In this document: positions 36,998 to 47,439 of the stretch, piece after piece
Layout: each line of letters opens with the position of its first letter
Numbering within the stretch: the first letter of the stretch is position 1
From: Meloidogyne chitwoodi
Taxonomy: Eukaryota; Nematoda; Chromadorea; Rhabditida; Meloidogynidae
Assembly (NCBI GenBank): GCA_015183035.1
Contig: JACZZP010000012.1
Location: 930,001 to 994,000, forward strand
Reading direction: 5' to 3'
DNA: 64,000 nucleotides
Position numbers and translations under genes: made by a program
Notes under the pieces: generated by a model
Told to the model about the DNA's origin: nothing
What the model saw: the letters and a program-made list of their open reading frames with translations, nothing else
Database searches by the model: none

Positions 36998-39900
36998 CTA
37001 TTTCTAGTTATAGTTTTATGTCAACAAAAGGCACAATATGCACCAATGGAATGGAACTCGTATGAAGATTTTGTAAAAGAAGGAGACCTTCCACCTTTAC
37101 ACTATGGTTTTTTAAATAATAAATTTACCTAATAAGATAATCAATATTTCTCATAATTTTAGAAGATAGTTATTTTAGCTTGGGTATCTTTAAAAACTTT
37201 CAAACTCATTTATTATCTTTAAAAACCTTTCATAATTCTGAAATATTTTTTTTTTGGATTTTTTTGAATATTTATTTTTTATTTTATTCTTGTAAAATGT
37301 CTATGTTAGGCATCTTTTAAAAATTAAAAATCGCTACTCTAAATTAGGAATTTTTACACTAAAATTAGAAATAATAAGATTTTTTTACTACTCTCCATAT
37401 TTTAATTTTACAAAATTTAATATTTTGCAAGATATTTAAAATTTTTGTAGATTCGAAACGCTGCGGGTTGTTTATGAATAGAAACCTTGTAATTTTAATT
37501 TAATTTAAAAAATTTTATAATAATTAAAGTTTAATCAACGAGAAAAGAGATATATTCCTCCAAATCTCCGCGACCGTCGAAGACAGCATTTTCAACGCAA
37601 AAATTCAACAAAATTCTCATATTTTAACAGAACACAGTCTCAATACAATTTTCAAATTCATAGAAAAGTGATGGGTGGTAACCCAGTAGAAGAAGGAGAT
37701 TTTCCATGGGCTGTCTCAATATATAAATATGAAGATGGATCCTGTGAGTTAACCAATTTATTTTTATTAATGATAAAGACGCTTTTATATGTTCTGGAAC
37801 ACTCATTTCACGTCGTCATGTATTATCTGCGGGGCATTGTTTTTTTAAATATGGTTATGGTGAAAAATCTCATGGTAAAGGTTGTGAGTAAGTTGTTTTT
37901 TATATTTTTTTAAATAAAGTTGAATTTGTTTAATAATATTGGTACATTTCTCATTAAAACCCTACTTATAATTTTATTTAATTTTTAATGACATTGGTCA
38001 AATTTAAAAATGATTAATTTTCAATAATATTTTAAAAAACGCAGAGTTGCATAAAATTTAAACAAAGTTATAATCACTTATGTTTCTTAGTTTTGTAATA
38101 CATATACCTAATTAATTCTATCCATCTTTAGTTAAATTATAGGCCTATTTTTACTTAGACAAAACTTATTTTTAGTACATTAAAAATAAAAACTATAGAT
38201 TATTATTAATATCTGTTCAAATTCTAATACAGAGGTCCTTATTAGTTTACTATAAAATAGTGACATTCATTATGTATAAGTGACATATAACTTTTAATTG
38301 CTAACTCAAATAAATTTAAAAATTATATTTAGATCATTCAAACATGATGCAATCCCTGAAGATATTGTTCAGAATCATATCTTTGTTTATATTGGATCAA
38401 TCTGTATAGTTAACGGTGGAATGACTTTTGGATCTTGTGAGACAAAGAGATACCAAAAACGTTTTCGTATTTTAAGGTTATAAAAATGTTAAATTATAAC
38501 AGACTTGTTTAAACTTTAGAGCAAAATATAAACATTATTTTGATACACGATGCATATACAGTTTGTTTTTTAATAAATTCCAAATGATTTATAAACCTTC
38601 CCATTGAGGAGTATTAACAATAGAGATCTCAGGAGTTTAAGTTTAGGAAATACTCTTTCATTTAATTATCTTTTTTATATACCAATAAAAGAAAGTCAAC
38701 ATAGTTTAGTACTCAAAAGGAAAGTTACTGCTCCTTAAATATCTAAAAACATTAATACATTAATAAATATATTAGATGATTATGCAATCATTGAATTAGA
38801 AAAAGAAGTTCCTGCTGAAATGGCAAATCATATTGTAATTTTGGTACTTGACACTTATGCAAACAAAAAAGTCCGCAACTTTGTTCACAAACTTTATCAT
38901 TTATTAAATACCGTAAATCTTCTCTAGAATAGCCCGCGTGGCCTATTTTTCAACCCCTTCCTTTGTGTTATTTTGGAGAATTTACCTTATTATAATGGTG
39001 TACGGAAAATTCCTCCTCGGAAAACTCCTCCCCAGATTTTCGGAAAATTCCTCCCCAAACAGCATTAACGGAAAATTCCTCCCTGAAAATTCATCTTTTA
39101 GCGGAAAATTCCTCCCATAATGCTTGTAGTATAATATAACAGTGGTAAAATTTTGTATCAAAAGTCATACCATTCGACTCATCTTAACGAGCTTAGTCGA
39201 ATGGTACCACTCTCCGTTTACAGAAATGCCTATGAACCGAGTTACAGACTCTTGAAAATTGAAAAAGTGAAGGGGGGGGGGGGCAAGCTCTTCTTCAGGG
39301 TAAAAAAATTCAAATATGAGTATGATAGCTCATTTAAAAGAGCTCTTCGAGACATATCGAATGATACCAAAATCGTCTTGATTGGACGATTTTGAACAAA
39401 GATATGACAGATCGAAGTTTGCAGGAAATACGTCAAACATGGACCTATTGGAAGTGTTTTTATCACTTCTTCCTTTTGGCCGCCCATGGCTGGTTGGCTT
39501 TTGTTACGTGAGTTAATATATGGCTAAAATTCGAACAAATTAATTAATTCAGTGAAAATAATTGAGTGCAGCCGCGGTACTCAAGTAGAGCTTACTTCCC
39601 CCCTATGGTTTTTCGATTTTTGGGGACCCATATCTCGATTCAAACGCATTTTCTCACAATGAAAGTGGTACCATTCGACTAAGCTCGTCAAGATGAGTCG
39701 AATGGTATGACTTTTGATACAAACTTTTACCACCGTTATACTATACTACAAGCATTATGGGAATTTTACGTTAAAAGAGGAATTTTCATGGAGGAATTTT
39801 CCGTTAATTCTGTTTGGGGAGGAATTTTCCGATGAGAAGGAATTTTCCGAAAATCTGGGGAGGAATTTTCCGAAATCGGGGAGGAGTTTTCCGAGGAGGA

Positions 39901-42408
39901 ATTTTCCGGTAATCGTTATAATCCTTTATGAGAAGAATATTATAGTTTGCGGGGACAAAACTTGCGGAATTTAGATTGCATAAGTACAATTTTTTATTAA
40001 GTTATTTTCTCCGTATAATTTAAGTGTTTGATGGATCTACACAAGAGCGGAGAATTTTACAACTGGCGTAACAAAGATTTGTTTTCTCACGGCTGGGGAA
40101 TAGATCGTAAATAATTTTTTCTTATTATGAATGGTAATTTAGTATCAGGAAAAATTATTTTATTTTCTAATATAATTTTTTTCTTTTAGCCATAAGCCAA
40201 GAATGCGAATTTAAAAATGATAAAGAATGTAAATTTTTTTCGACTAAACAGTTAAATAAAGTTAGCCTTCCTGAAGTTTTGGATGATTCTGATTGTTTAG
40301 TTTCTGTGAAAAGAATTTTGGAAAATTTATCTTCAACTCATGATATTATTTGCACTATGGAAAAGAGTGATCACTCAGTGTGCCAAGTTAATAATTTTAA
40401 AATTTAATTTGCCAGGATTGCACAGACTTTAAAAAAATAACTTTGAAAACTTGGCAAAAATCAGTCTGATGCAATTACTTTATTAAATAAATATAATACC
40501 AGAATCTTTTTAGTTATGTGACCAAAGAATTCGCAACTTTTGTATAAAAAGCTGCTGACTTCTTGGTCGTAAAACATAAGAGACCCCCAGTAAATGCTGC
40601 CAAAAGTAAGGGCCAAATTATAACAAATGAACAATTAGATACTAATTTTAGTGTTTATAGTACCATTGAATAGTGCAGGCATGTCCACGGATACAAATCT
40701 AGGTATCCGTAGCCGGGTATATCCGTGGGGTCTATATCCGTATCCGTTTTATATCCGCGTCCAAATTTGCTGTATCCGTCCGCGGGTATCCGCGGATATA
40801 TCCGTTTTTTCTCAAAATGGTCAAGTCCTATAAATTTTCAAAATGGTCAAAACTAAAAGAGGTTTTGGAGGGGGCTATTTTTTATGATGTATGAAAAATC
40901 TTAAAATTTTTTGAAATGGATTATTTTTCTCTGCTGAGAAAAGTATTTCAAACAGGGTTGTTCAGGTTGAGCACAAGTGCGAGTCGTTAAATTTTCATAA
41001 ATTATGTTTTTTTAGCGCCGCAGGCGAACATTTTGAAAAATGATTGATCCTTAGTTGCCAAAAATTCACCATTTTCAGCGTCGTAGGTAAATTTTTTTTT
41101 AATTTATTACATCCTACTTGCTAAAACTTTGTTCTTTTTAGCGCCGCAGGCAAAAAATTTTTTAAATTTTTAAATCTGTTGCCAAAAATATAAATTTTAT
41201 TAGTGCATAGCAGGGTTGTTCCGGGTTGACCTCAAGTGTCGGGTCGGATTTCGGGTAGGGTAGATTTTAATAAATTTCGGGTAGTTTTAGTGCCACAGGC
41301 GAAAATTTTGCATATTTTTTCTTTAATTGCCAAAAATTCCGTTTTTTTTGCGCTGCAGGCGAAAATTTTTAAAAAATTATTCCACCTTAGTTGCCAAAAA
41401 TTCACCTTTTTTAGCGCCACAGGCGAAAATTTAGGAATTTTAATTTATTTAAAAAATTGAAAAACGAGCGAAAAAAGCTGACGGTAATTAATGTACACGA
41501 AATTATTTATCCATCTGTAGGAATCGAACCCACATTTCCTATAGAGTAGACTACGCTACTAACCACTCAACCACAAGCGCATTTATAATAAAGCTATTTA
41601 AAATAAGAATAAATTTTTCCTTTATTTATTGAACAAGGGAAAAAATATTTAATATTTAGGCTTTAAGGGTTACATATTATGTTCACGGATATTACGGATA
41701 CCCGCGGATAACGACCTCATATCCGTATCCGTTTTGTATCCGTCTGATTTTTAAAAATTAGTATCCGTATCCGCCCGTATCCGCGGGTATCCGGATATTA
41801 TCCGTATCCGTGGACATGCCTGGAATAGTATAATTTTTATTGACTCAAACTAAGTGCCGGATCCGAAAAAAGAACCGAATATACGAAAATTTTCGGTTCG
41901 GATCTGATGCCGGATATCCGGTAACTCTCCAAGATCCGATAACCTTAACTCAAACATTATGAAACTTGAAAAATTATTTACGGTGTGAAAATTAGTGTGA
42001 TATTTACCTAAATTAAATTTTGAATTATTTTAAGGGTGATAGTGGAGGTGGCCTTGTTAAAAAGTTTAATGATAATAATGGTATAGAACGTTGGTTTTTG
42101 ATTGGCGTTGTTTCAGTCGGTAGTGGATGTTTAAAAATTCGTAGAAATCGAGTGACTAAAAATGTTCTGGTTGTTTATTATTTTTTTCTAATAAAATTAT
42201 TTAGGGATTCTCATATGTTAATAAACATAGTGAAGAAATTATTGAATGGTTGAATAGCACAATTCAAGACAACAAAGAAATTAATTATTTTGAGGTTGAA
42301 GATTTTAATAACATAATTAAAATAAATTATTTTATATTTTAGAATGATAATCAATTTCAAATTGTCAATTTTGAGATGTACGAAGCTGTTAGGTGTAATG
42401 AAGATTAA
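36998..42408 (+). CDS. Secreted S1-family serine protease
   Basis: About 11 exons: to 37072, 37530-37744, 37790-37887, 38333-38476, 38520-38560, 38776-38834, 40025-40106, 40200-40386, 42035-42151, 42205-42294, 42343-42408. The leader LFLVIVLCQQKAQYA looks like a signal peptide, but no ATG is visible just before it, so the start is unresolved. A basic propeptide runs to an activation-like site KVMGGNPVEEGDFPW. The catalytic His is in LSAGHC, Asp in NDYAIIEL and Ser in CQGDSGGGL. HGWGID and WFLIGVVSVGSGC also match the fold. The residue six before the catalytic Ser is Ser rather than Asp (HSVCQGDSGG), arguing against trypsin-like preference. The end SYVNKHSEEIIEWL is the usual C-terminal helix. 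Two large introns hold transposons. Confidence 0.8.
38985..39930. mobile_element. Foldback element with ~250-bp inverted repeats
   Basis: The arms are built of repeated GGAAAATTCCTCC words and a unique part (CATACCATTCGACTCATCTT with AGTCGAATGGTACCA) and are inverted between about 38985-39210 and 39660-39930. The centre (39210-39660) contains a run of twelve G and a stretch shared with 23.8-24.0 kb. It lies in the protease intron 38835-40024. No transposase is visible. Confidence 0.8.
41005..41440. repeat. Six diverged ~60-bp units inside the hAT-like element
   Basis: Units begin TTTTAGCGCCGCAGGCGAA and are linked by TTGCCAAAAATTCACC. Copies start near 41013, 41075, 41137, 41287, 41347 and 41410. 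The same unit occurs near 11.1 kb outside any hAT end. Confidence 0.75.
41512..41584 (-). repeat. tRNA-like sequence (pseudo-tRNA or SINE head)
   Basis: On the minus strand TGGTTGAGTGG (A-box like) is followed by GTGGGTTCGATTCCTAC, a well-paired T arm with a B box. The outer ends (GCGCTTG and AGATGGA) do not pair, so no acceptor stem forms. I read it as a tRNA pseudogene or SINE piece carried by the hAT-like element. Confidence 0.55.
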
Positions 42409-42537
42409 AAATAAAAATTTAATTTTTAAATATATACTATAATTTTATAATTTATTTTTTAAAGTTTAAATCATTATTAAATATAAAAAAAAAGTTAGGT
42501 AAAATACCCAAAATAGATTGGCACCGATTGAAAAGAT

Positions 42538-43194
42538 GGTAAGGGTATAGATTATTGGTCCCTAATTTTTTTTTTGACAAAACTATAGTTTTTTGATTTT
42601 TTAAGCTTATAATAGGTTTTCGCATACGCTGAGCTCGAATCTGATGTCAGATTTATCATATGACATCTTTAAATCTATGATTTTTGAAAATCTATGATTT
42701 TTTATTTTTCCGCAAAATTCAATATGAATGTACAATAAAATAGTTATATGAAAAATTTTCTACGCATTAACAATATAATACTACCAATACGTCCACAATT
42801 TGGAGGAATTTGACGCAAAAGACCACGATTGCGCATATAAGCAATGGTATGATCAGTAGTGGAAAATTGTTCAGTGAATTGAAAAATATCCATATTTAAA
42901 AGAGATTTTATAAAATTGAAAAAACTTGAAATTTAAATATTAATTCTATCATTTATGATTGTAAGTTTTAAATATTATCACATTGAAAACGAATTTTTTT
43001 CTTTTATATGCGTACTTTTGCGGAAAAATAAAAAATCATAGATTTTCAAAAATCATAGATTTAAAGATGTCATATGATAAATCTGACATCAGATTCGAGC
43101 TCAGCGTATGCGAAAACCTATTATAAGCTTAAAAAATCAAAAAACAATAGTTTTGTCAAAAAAAAATTAAGGACCAATAATCTATACCTTTACC
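42538..43194. mobile_element. Merlin-like element with transposase N-terminal fragment
   Basis: Inverted arms of about 190 bp start GGTAARGGTATAGATTATTG. The 8-bp duplication GAAAAGAT flanks both ends (42530-42537 and 43195-43202). The centre, read on the minus strand, encodes MDIFQFTEQFSTTDHTIAYM and RNRGLLRQIPPNCG, similar in pattern to the N-terminus of Merlin/IS1016-type (ISXO2-like) transposases. The catalytic domain is absent. GG termini and 8-bp duplications fit Merlin. Confidence 0.8.
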
Positions 43195-43491
43195 GAAAAG
43201 ATTACCGAAGTTTATAAAAAATACCAACAAAATTTTTTATGAAACCTTTAAAAATAAATCATATTTCAAATACTTTTCCTTGTTTATGTTTGTGATTCCG
43301 CAACTTTTATTAACATATCATAATTTATTCTAATATATAGATTATACTGGAGAAACAAAGTACACCATAATTGTTGATTTTATTGTAATAAATTATCAAT
43401 ATAAATATTATGATTTGCAAATAAAAGTTGCAAAGAATAATCAAACATAAAATTACTTGATTAAATTAGTTTTACTCTTCTCATTTCAATT
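43195..43491. other. AT-rich 3' region between Merlin relic and RRM gene
   Basis: Noncoding 3' flank of the RRM protein gene. No feature beyond AT-rich DNA is seen. Confidence 0.5.
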
Positions 43492-46400
43492 TCATGCATA
43501 GCTTATTTGATCAATAAATTCATCTAATTGCTTCAAATTTTCATTTTTAAATTCTTTCATTATCTCCAATAAAGCGACTTTCAAAGGATCTGACAAATAA
43601 TTAAATTTAAAATATTTAGAATATAACTAACCTTCCAAAGTTCGGTTTTTTTCAATTAATTTTTGAGTTACAAATCCAAAAGTTTCACAGTCAGTTCGAT
43701 AGCTCTTAAATTTAAAATATTAATTTAGCATAAAACTTTCGAAATTAACCAGCTCGAGTTCTCGTCTTTTATTATTCAAACATTCTTGTAGCTCTACAGA
43801 AAGTTTATTAATTTTTTCCTCGCGCATTTCTTCTGCCATTCGTTGCATAATCAACGAACCTACAAATAAACAATTTAATTATTAATATTTTAAATAAAAA
43901 ATTACTTGTTCCTCTGCTATTATCAGTTGTAGAAGCTTTGAATTTAAAACCTTTAAGAATTTTATCCTAAAATAATTCTATTATTAGAATAAATTTTTTT
44001 AGATAGATATACCTGAATATCTTTAAAAAAATTATGTGATAATGGATTATTCTCTCGTTTAGGTGGAACAGCAGGAGGCGGCTGTTGCAACGATTCAAGT
44101 TCGACACGTGGGCGTTTAGCGCTTACAACATCCTCTGAATTTTATTGAAGAGCCCGTTTTTATGATATAAGGAAAAAACCCGTTATAGGATAAACAAGAT
44201 AAAAAGTAATCCGAAAAACAAACCCTTAATCGCTTTTGTACCATTCATTGGTTGATATACAATACCTGGTTGTTCTGACTTAAATTTCGGAATTGATGCA
44301 TTCTATAATAAAAATTTGTTTAGTATTGGAAAAAATAAAAATCATAAATATACAGAATCAAGATCAACAGTAAATGTTTGACGAAATTTGATGTCAGCTG
44401 CACTGTTGCTATCAGGTTGCTGCTGAGATTGTTTCACCTTAATTTATATTTTTACAAACAATTAAATTATTAAAAAAAATTAATAAAAAATAAGAAATTT
44501 CTTCAACATAAATTTCACTTGATTGGCAACTGCGTGAACATCATAATAAGATTGTTTTTGTTGTGATTGTTGATTAGTAGCCAGAGAGCCAACTGTAACA
44601 TGTCGATGTGCAAATGACTGAAAATCCAAAGAAACCTTTTTGGTAATACCAAGGTTGCGGCCCCCTATTTTTCACTTTTTTTATTTTTTCCATTTTACCT
44701 TCATTTTTCCCTCTGCTCTACAATTTTCTGTACCGCCATGTTCCATATCTATGGTCTTTTTTGCCTTTGATAGATATTCTACCTCCACATTTATGACAGG
44801 TTCGTTTTCCATGAAGAAGTCCAAGCTCTTTGAGCCATGCATCGAAATCGTTGTCGTTCAAACGTAGTTTTTCGTGTAGTAAAAGAGAGTTGAAATTTTT
44901 GTTCCATATTGATAAAATATTGATAAATGATAATTTGACTTCTTCCACATTTTTATACATATTATATACCAAAAATTAATCCTTCTTACTTGCCCGAAGT
45001 AAAAAGAGAGTGAAAAATGAAGGTAAAAAGGAAAAAATAAAAAAGTGAAAATAGGGGGCCGCAACCTTGGTATTACCACCTTTTTAATTATCCTTTATAA
45101 AAAAAGTTTATCATTAAAGATTTGAAAGATCTGGCACTAACTCAAACAAATAATAGTAAAATGACTATTTTTAAGTAGTTAAACATATCAAATGATAACC
45201 TGTGATTCTGGCTTTGTCGGTCCTATGGGCTTATTCATCGTTATGGTCATTTGTGGTTGTGAAGAAGCAGAATGTGTCTGATTGGCATTTGCATATTTAG
45301 AGGGAAGTGATGGTTCTCCGTCACTTGCTTCCATATCAGAAACTTCAGTATGCTGAGTTTTTGACGCATGAAGATTAGGAGAGGAAGATTTAGGCGAATA
45401 ATGTTTTCGCTTCTTCTTATCCTTTCTTTCCTTCTTCTTGCTTTTTTGTTTCTTTGGCGGTGGCGATGGAGAAACAATACGTTCCTTCTTCATAAAATTA
45501 TTTAAAATTCTAAAAATAACTTACTACCTCGGAATAATCCAAAGATTTAGTTTCAGATTGTTGTGAAGATTTAGATGAAGCTGATTTACTTCGAGAACGA
45601 GAATGAGCATCAGAATGGGTCAAACTTCGACCTGAAGGAGAACCTGTCACAGAACGACTAAATGATTTATTTTCTTCCTCAGTTGGACCACGTTCCGGAG
45701 AACGAGTAAATGACCTAAAATAAAAATTAAGTCCAAAAGTGAATGAAACCTTGATCGACGTCCACCACCACCACGATAACCATAATCACGTCCCCGGTTA
45801 TTAGTAAAACGTGAAGGCCGGACTCCTTAAATAATAAAAAGATAAAATAAAGTAAAAATAAAAAACCTTGTTTGGCGCAGTGAGCTAAATAGCGTCGGAT
45901 ATCTCGAAACCAAGTTAAATCCACTTCGTGACCAAGAATAGTGCCTGTCGCTGTGCATCTTTAAAGTATGAAATTAAATAAATAATAATCTACACTCATT
46001 CTTTATCATTTTTATCATAACTAACCTATTTTGACTGTTAAGATAATAAAAAACGACAATTTAAGAAAATATTGAATTACTTATCCATAATCTGACGTGC
46101 TACAGTTTTGCTTTCAAAACGAACAGCAACATAAAGTTTTGCTCTATCCGGAGAGACCTTGACAAAGTCAAAAGTACATCCAGTATCTTTACCAAAGAAA
46201 TCACTAAAAAAGAAGTTTAAATATTTAATTCAAAAGTATTATAAAAATAAGATTTATGTCGTCATGCTTTCTTGGCCACTTACCACTCTCCTGTAATAAG
46301 TACCAATAAATAATAACATTAATAATCAATCCATCAATAAATATTTTGTAAAAATTATGGTAATAATTAAAAAGATGTTAATTCTCAACATAATTTTCGG

Positions 46401-47035
46401 AATATAAATCCAATTTTGACCAAATAAAAGCCATGCACGGAGGAGATAAAATTCCTCTAAAATCGTGCAAAGCAATAGTGCATCCTCAAATTAGCTTGGT
46501 AATTGGGTAATTTGTAAAACACATTGAAATGTGTAAAACCATATGTAAAAGTAAAACAAATATTTGAATTGAAAAAGGAATATATTGACTTCAATACCAA
46601 AAAATTAAAAGGAACGGAAAGTCATAAATTTTAATAAGTCCAACAGAGAGCGTCTCGTAAATTTAAATTAATGCGACTTTCTTCAAAAGCATATTTATTT
46701 TATTGAAAATTGTAGAGCCTAAAGCTAACATAATCAAGAATTCTATGTACTAATTATTTTATAGGCGTAGACTGATTGAGGAGATTAAAATATAATAATA
46801 GATTGAGGGTTCACTACACCTATTATTTAATTTAAAAGAAAAGTCGAAGAAGACATAATAAGAATGTAAAAACAAAAATAAACAAACCGAAGTTCCTCAG
46901 TTGTCAAATTACCAGGCAACCCTCGAATGAAAATTGTATGCTAATAAAAAACGATTTAAATAAAATTTATTTAAAATAAATCATTACTTGACTTTCGGGA
47001 ACATCTCTTTCATTTATTCTTTCACGACGATACAT
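43492..47035 (-). CDS. RRM protein with SR/Lys-rich middle and coiled-coil tail
   Basis: About 13 exons from MYRRERINERDVPESQ (start 47035) to DEFIDQISYA (stop 43492-43494). An RRM covers residues of roughly 15-105: HTIFIRGLPGNLTTEELR (RNP2 region), RDFFGKDTGCTFDFV, AKLYVAVRF (RNP1-like) and GHEVDLTWFRDIRRYLAHC. Then come Gly/Arg repeats (YRGGGGRRSRSF), an SR-rich region (RSRSKSASSKSS), a Lys-rich nuclear-localisation-like stretch (KKQKSKKKERKDKKKRKHY), a Gln-rich part and a charged coiled coil (MQRMAEEMREEKINKLSVEL). A nuclear role in splicing or RNA binding is inferred; no orthologue is named with confidence. A Merlin-like element lies in the intron between about 44618 and 45190, and the intron after TTEELR is about 680 bp. 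Confidence 0.8.
44642..45077 (-). mobile_element. Merlin-like element, 436 bp, partial transposase
   Basis: Termini GGTAATACCAAGGTTGCGG and their inverse continue as imperfect arms of about 70 bp. ACCTTTTT is duplicated exactly at 44634-44641 and 45078-45085. An 84-codon minus-strand frame includes WNKNFNSLL, FDAWLKELGLLHGKRTCHKC and CGGRISIKGKKDHRYGTWR, the zinc-ribbon-like N-terminal pattern of Merlin/IS1016 transposases. The DDE domain is missing, so it is an internally deleted, non-autonomous copy. Confidence 0.88.
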
Positions 47036-47439
47036 CTAGAAATTCTAACTTTATCCTTCTTTAAATTTATTTTTAATAATACTTTGCTTTATACTCAAAA
47101 AAACAAATTCAATAGAACAAATAGCTAATTTATAATTTGCAACAATAACTAAAAAACCAATATCAGAATCAAAAAATAACTGACAAAAAAGAAAATAAAG
47201 GAAATGATAAGCCGTAATGTAATAAAGTATAAAAAACTAATGTCCGACAAAATTTGTCATTTCCATTTTTCTTTTCCCACTCTCTCACTTTTGCCTTTTT
47301 TTATTGTAATAAAGAAAATCGTTTCAAAAATTTTAATTCGACAAAAATAGCGAATTATTATTTTTTTCTGTGATGACTGAATCGGGTCCCGGTTTTTTCA
47401 AAATCCGGTCTCTACTCATTTTAACATAAAATTTTCAAG
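47036..47439. promoter_or_regulatory. Shared upstream region of RRM and TEX10-like genes
   Basis: The RRM gene (minus) and the TEX10/IPI1 gene (plus) are divergent with 404 bp between start codons. Pyrimidine-rich CACTCTCTCACTTTTGCC at 47278-47295 stands out. A bidirectional promoter is inferred. Confidence 0.5.

Larger units (their letters stand above)
40676..41822. mobile_element. Non-autonomous hAT-like element, 1.15 kb
   Basis: The termini are CAGGCATGTCCACGGATAC and its inverse. Subterminal regions on both sides are packed with short TATCCG/CGGATA words, as hAT transposase-binding regions often are. The flanks are GAATAGTG and GAATAGTA, an 8-bp duplication with one mismatch. It sits in the protease intron 40387-42034. 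The interior holds a six-copy repeat and a tRNA-like stretch but no transposase. Confidence 0.85.

Noticed and set aside
38561..38775. Stops and frame change in the protease suggesting a pseudogene
   Set aside because: An intron with GTTTGT donor and TATTAG acceptor removes the stretch and joins CIY to NDYAIIEL exactly as S1 homologues require.
39153..39989. Several open frames in the foldback element
   Set aside because: They run through inverted repeat arms and the poly-G centre with no homology; intronic.
41512..41584. Functional tRNA gene on the minus strand
   Set aside because: A and B boxes and T arm are present but the acceptor stem does not pair and the sequence lies in a transposable element.
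45247..45477. Second minus frame in the Lys-rich exon of the RRM gene
   Set aside because: Shadow of the SR/Lys-rich exon; the true frame continues from LDYSE and into the next exon.
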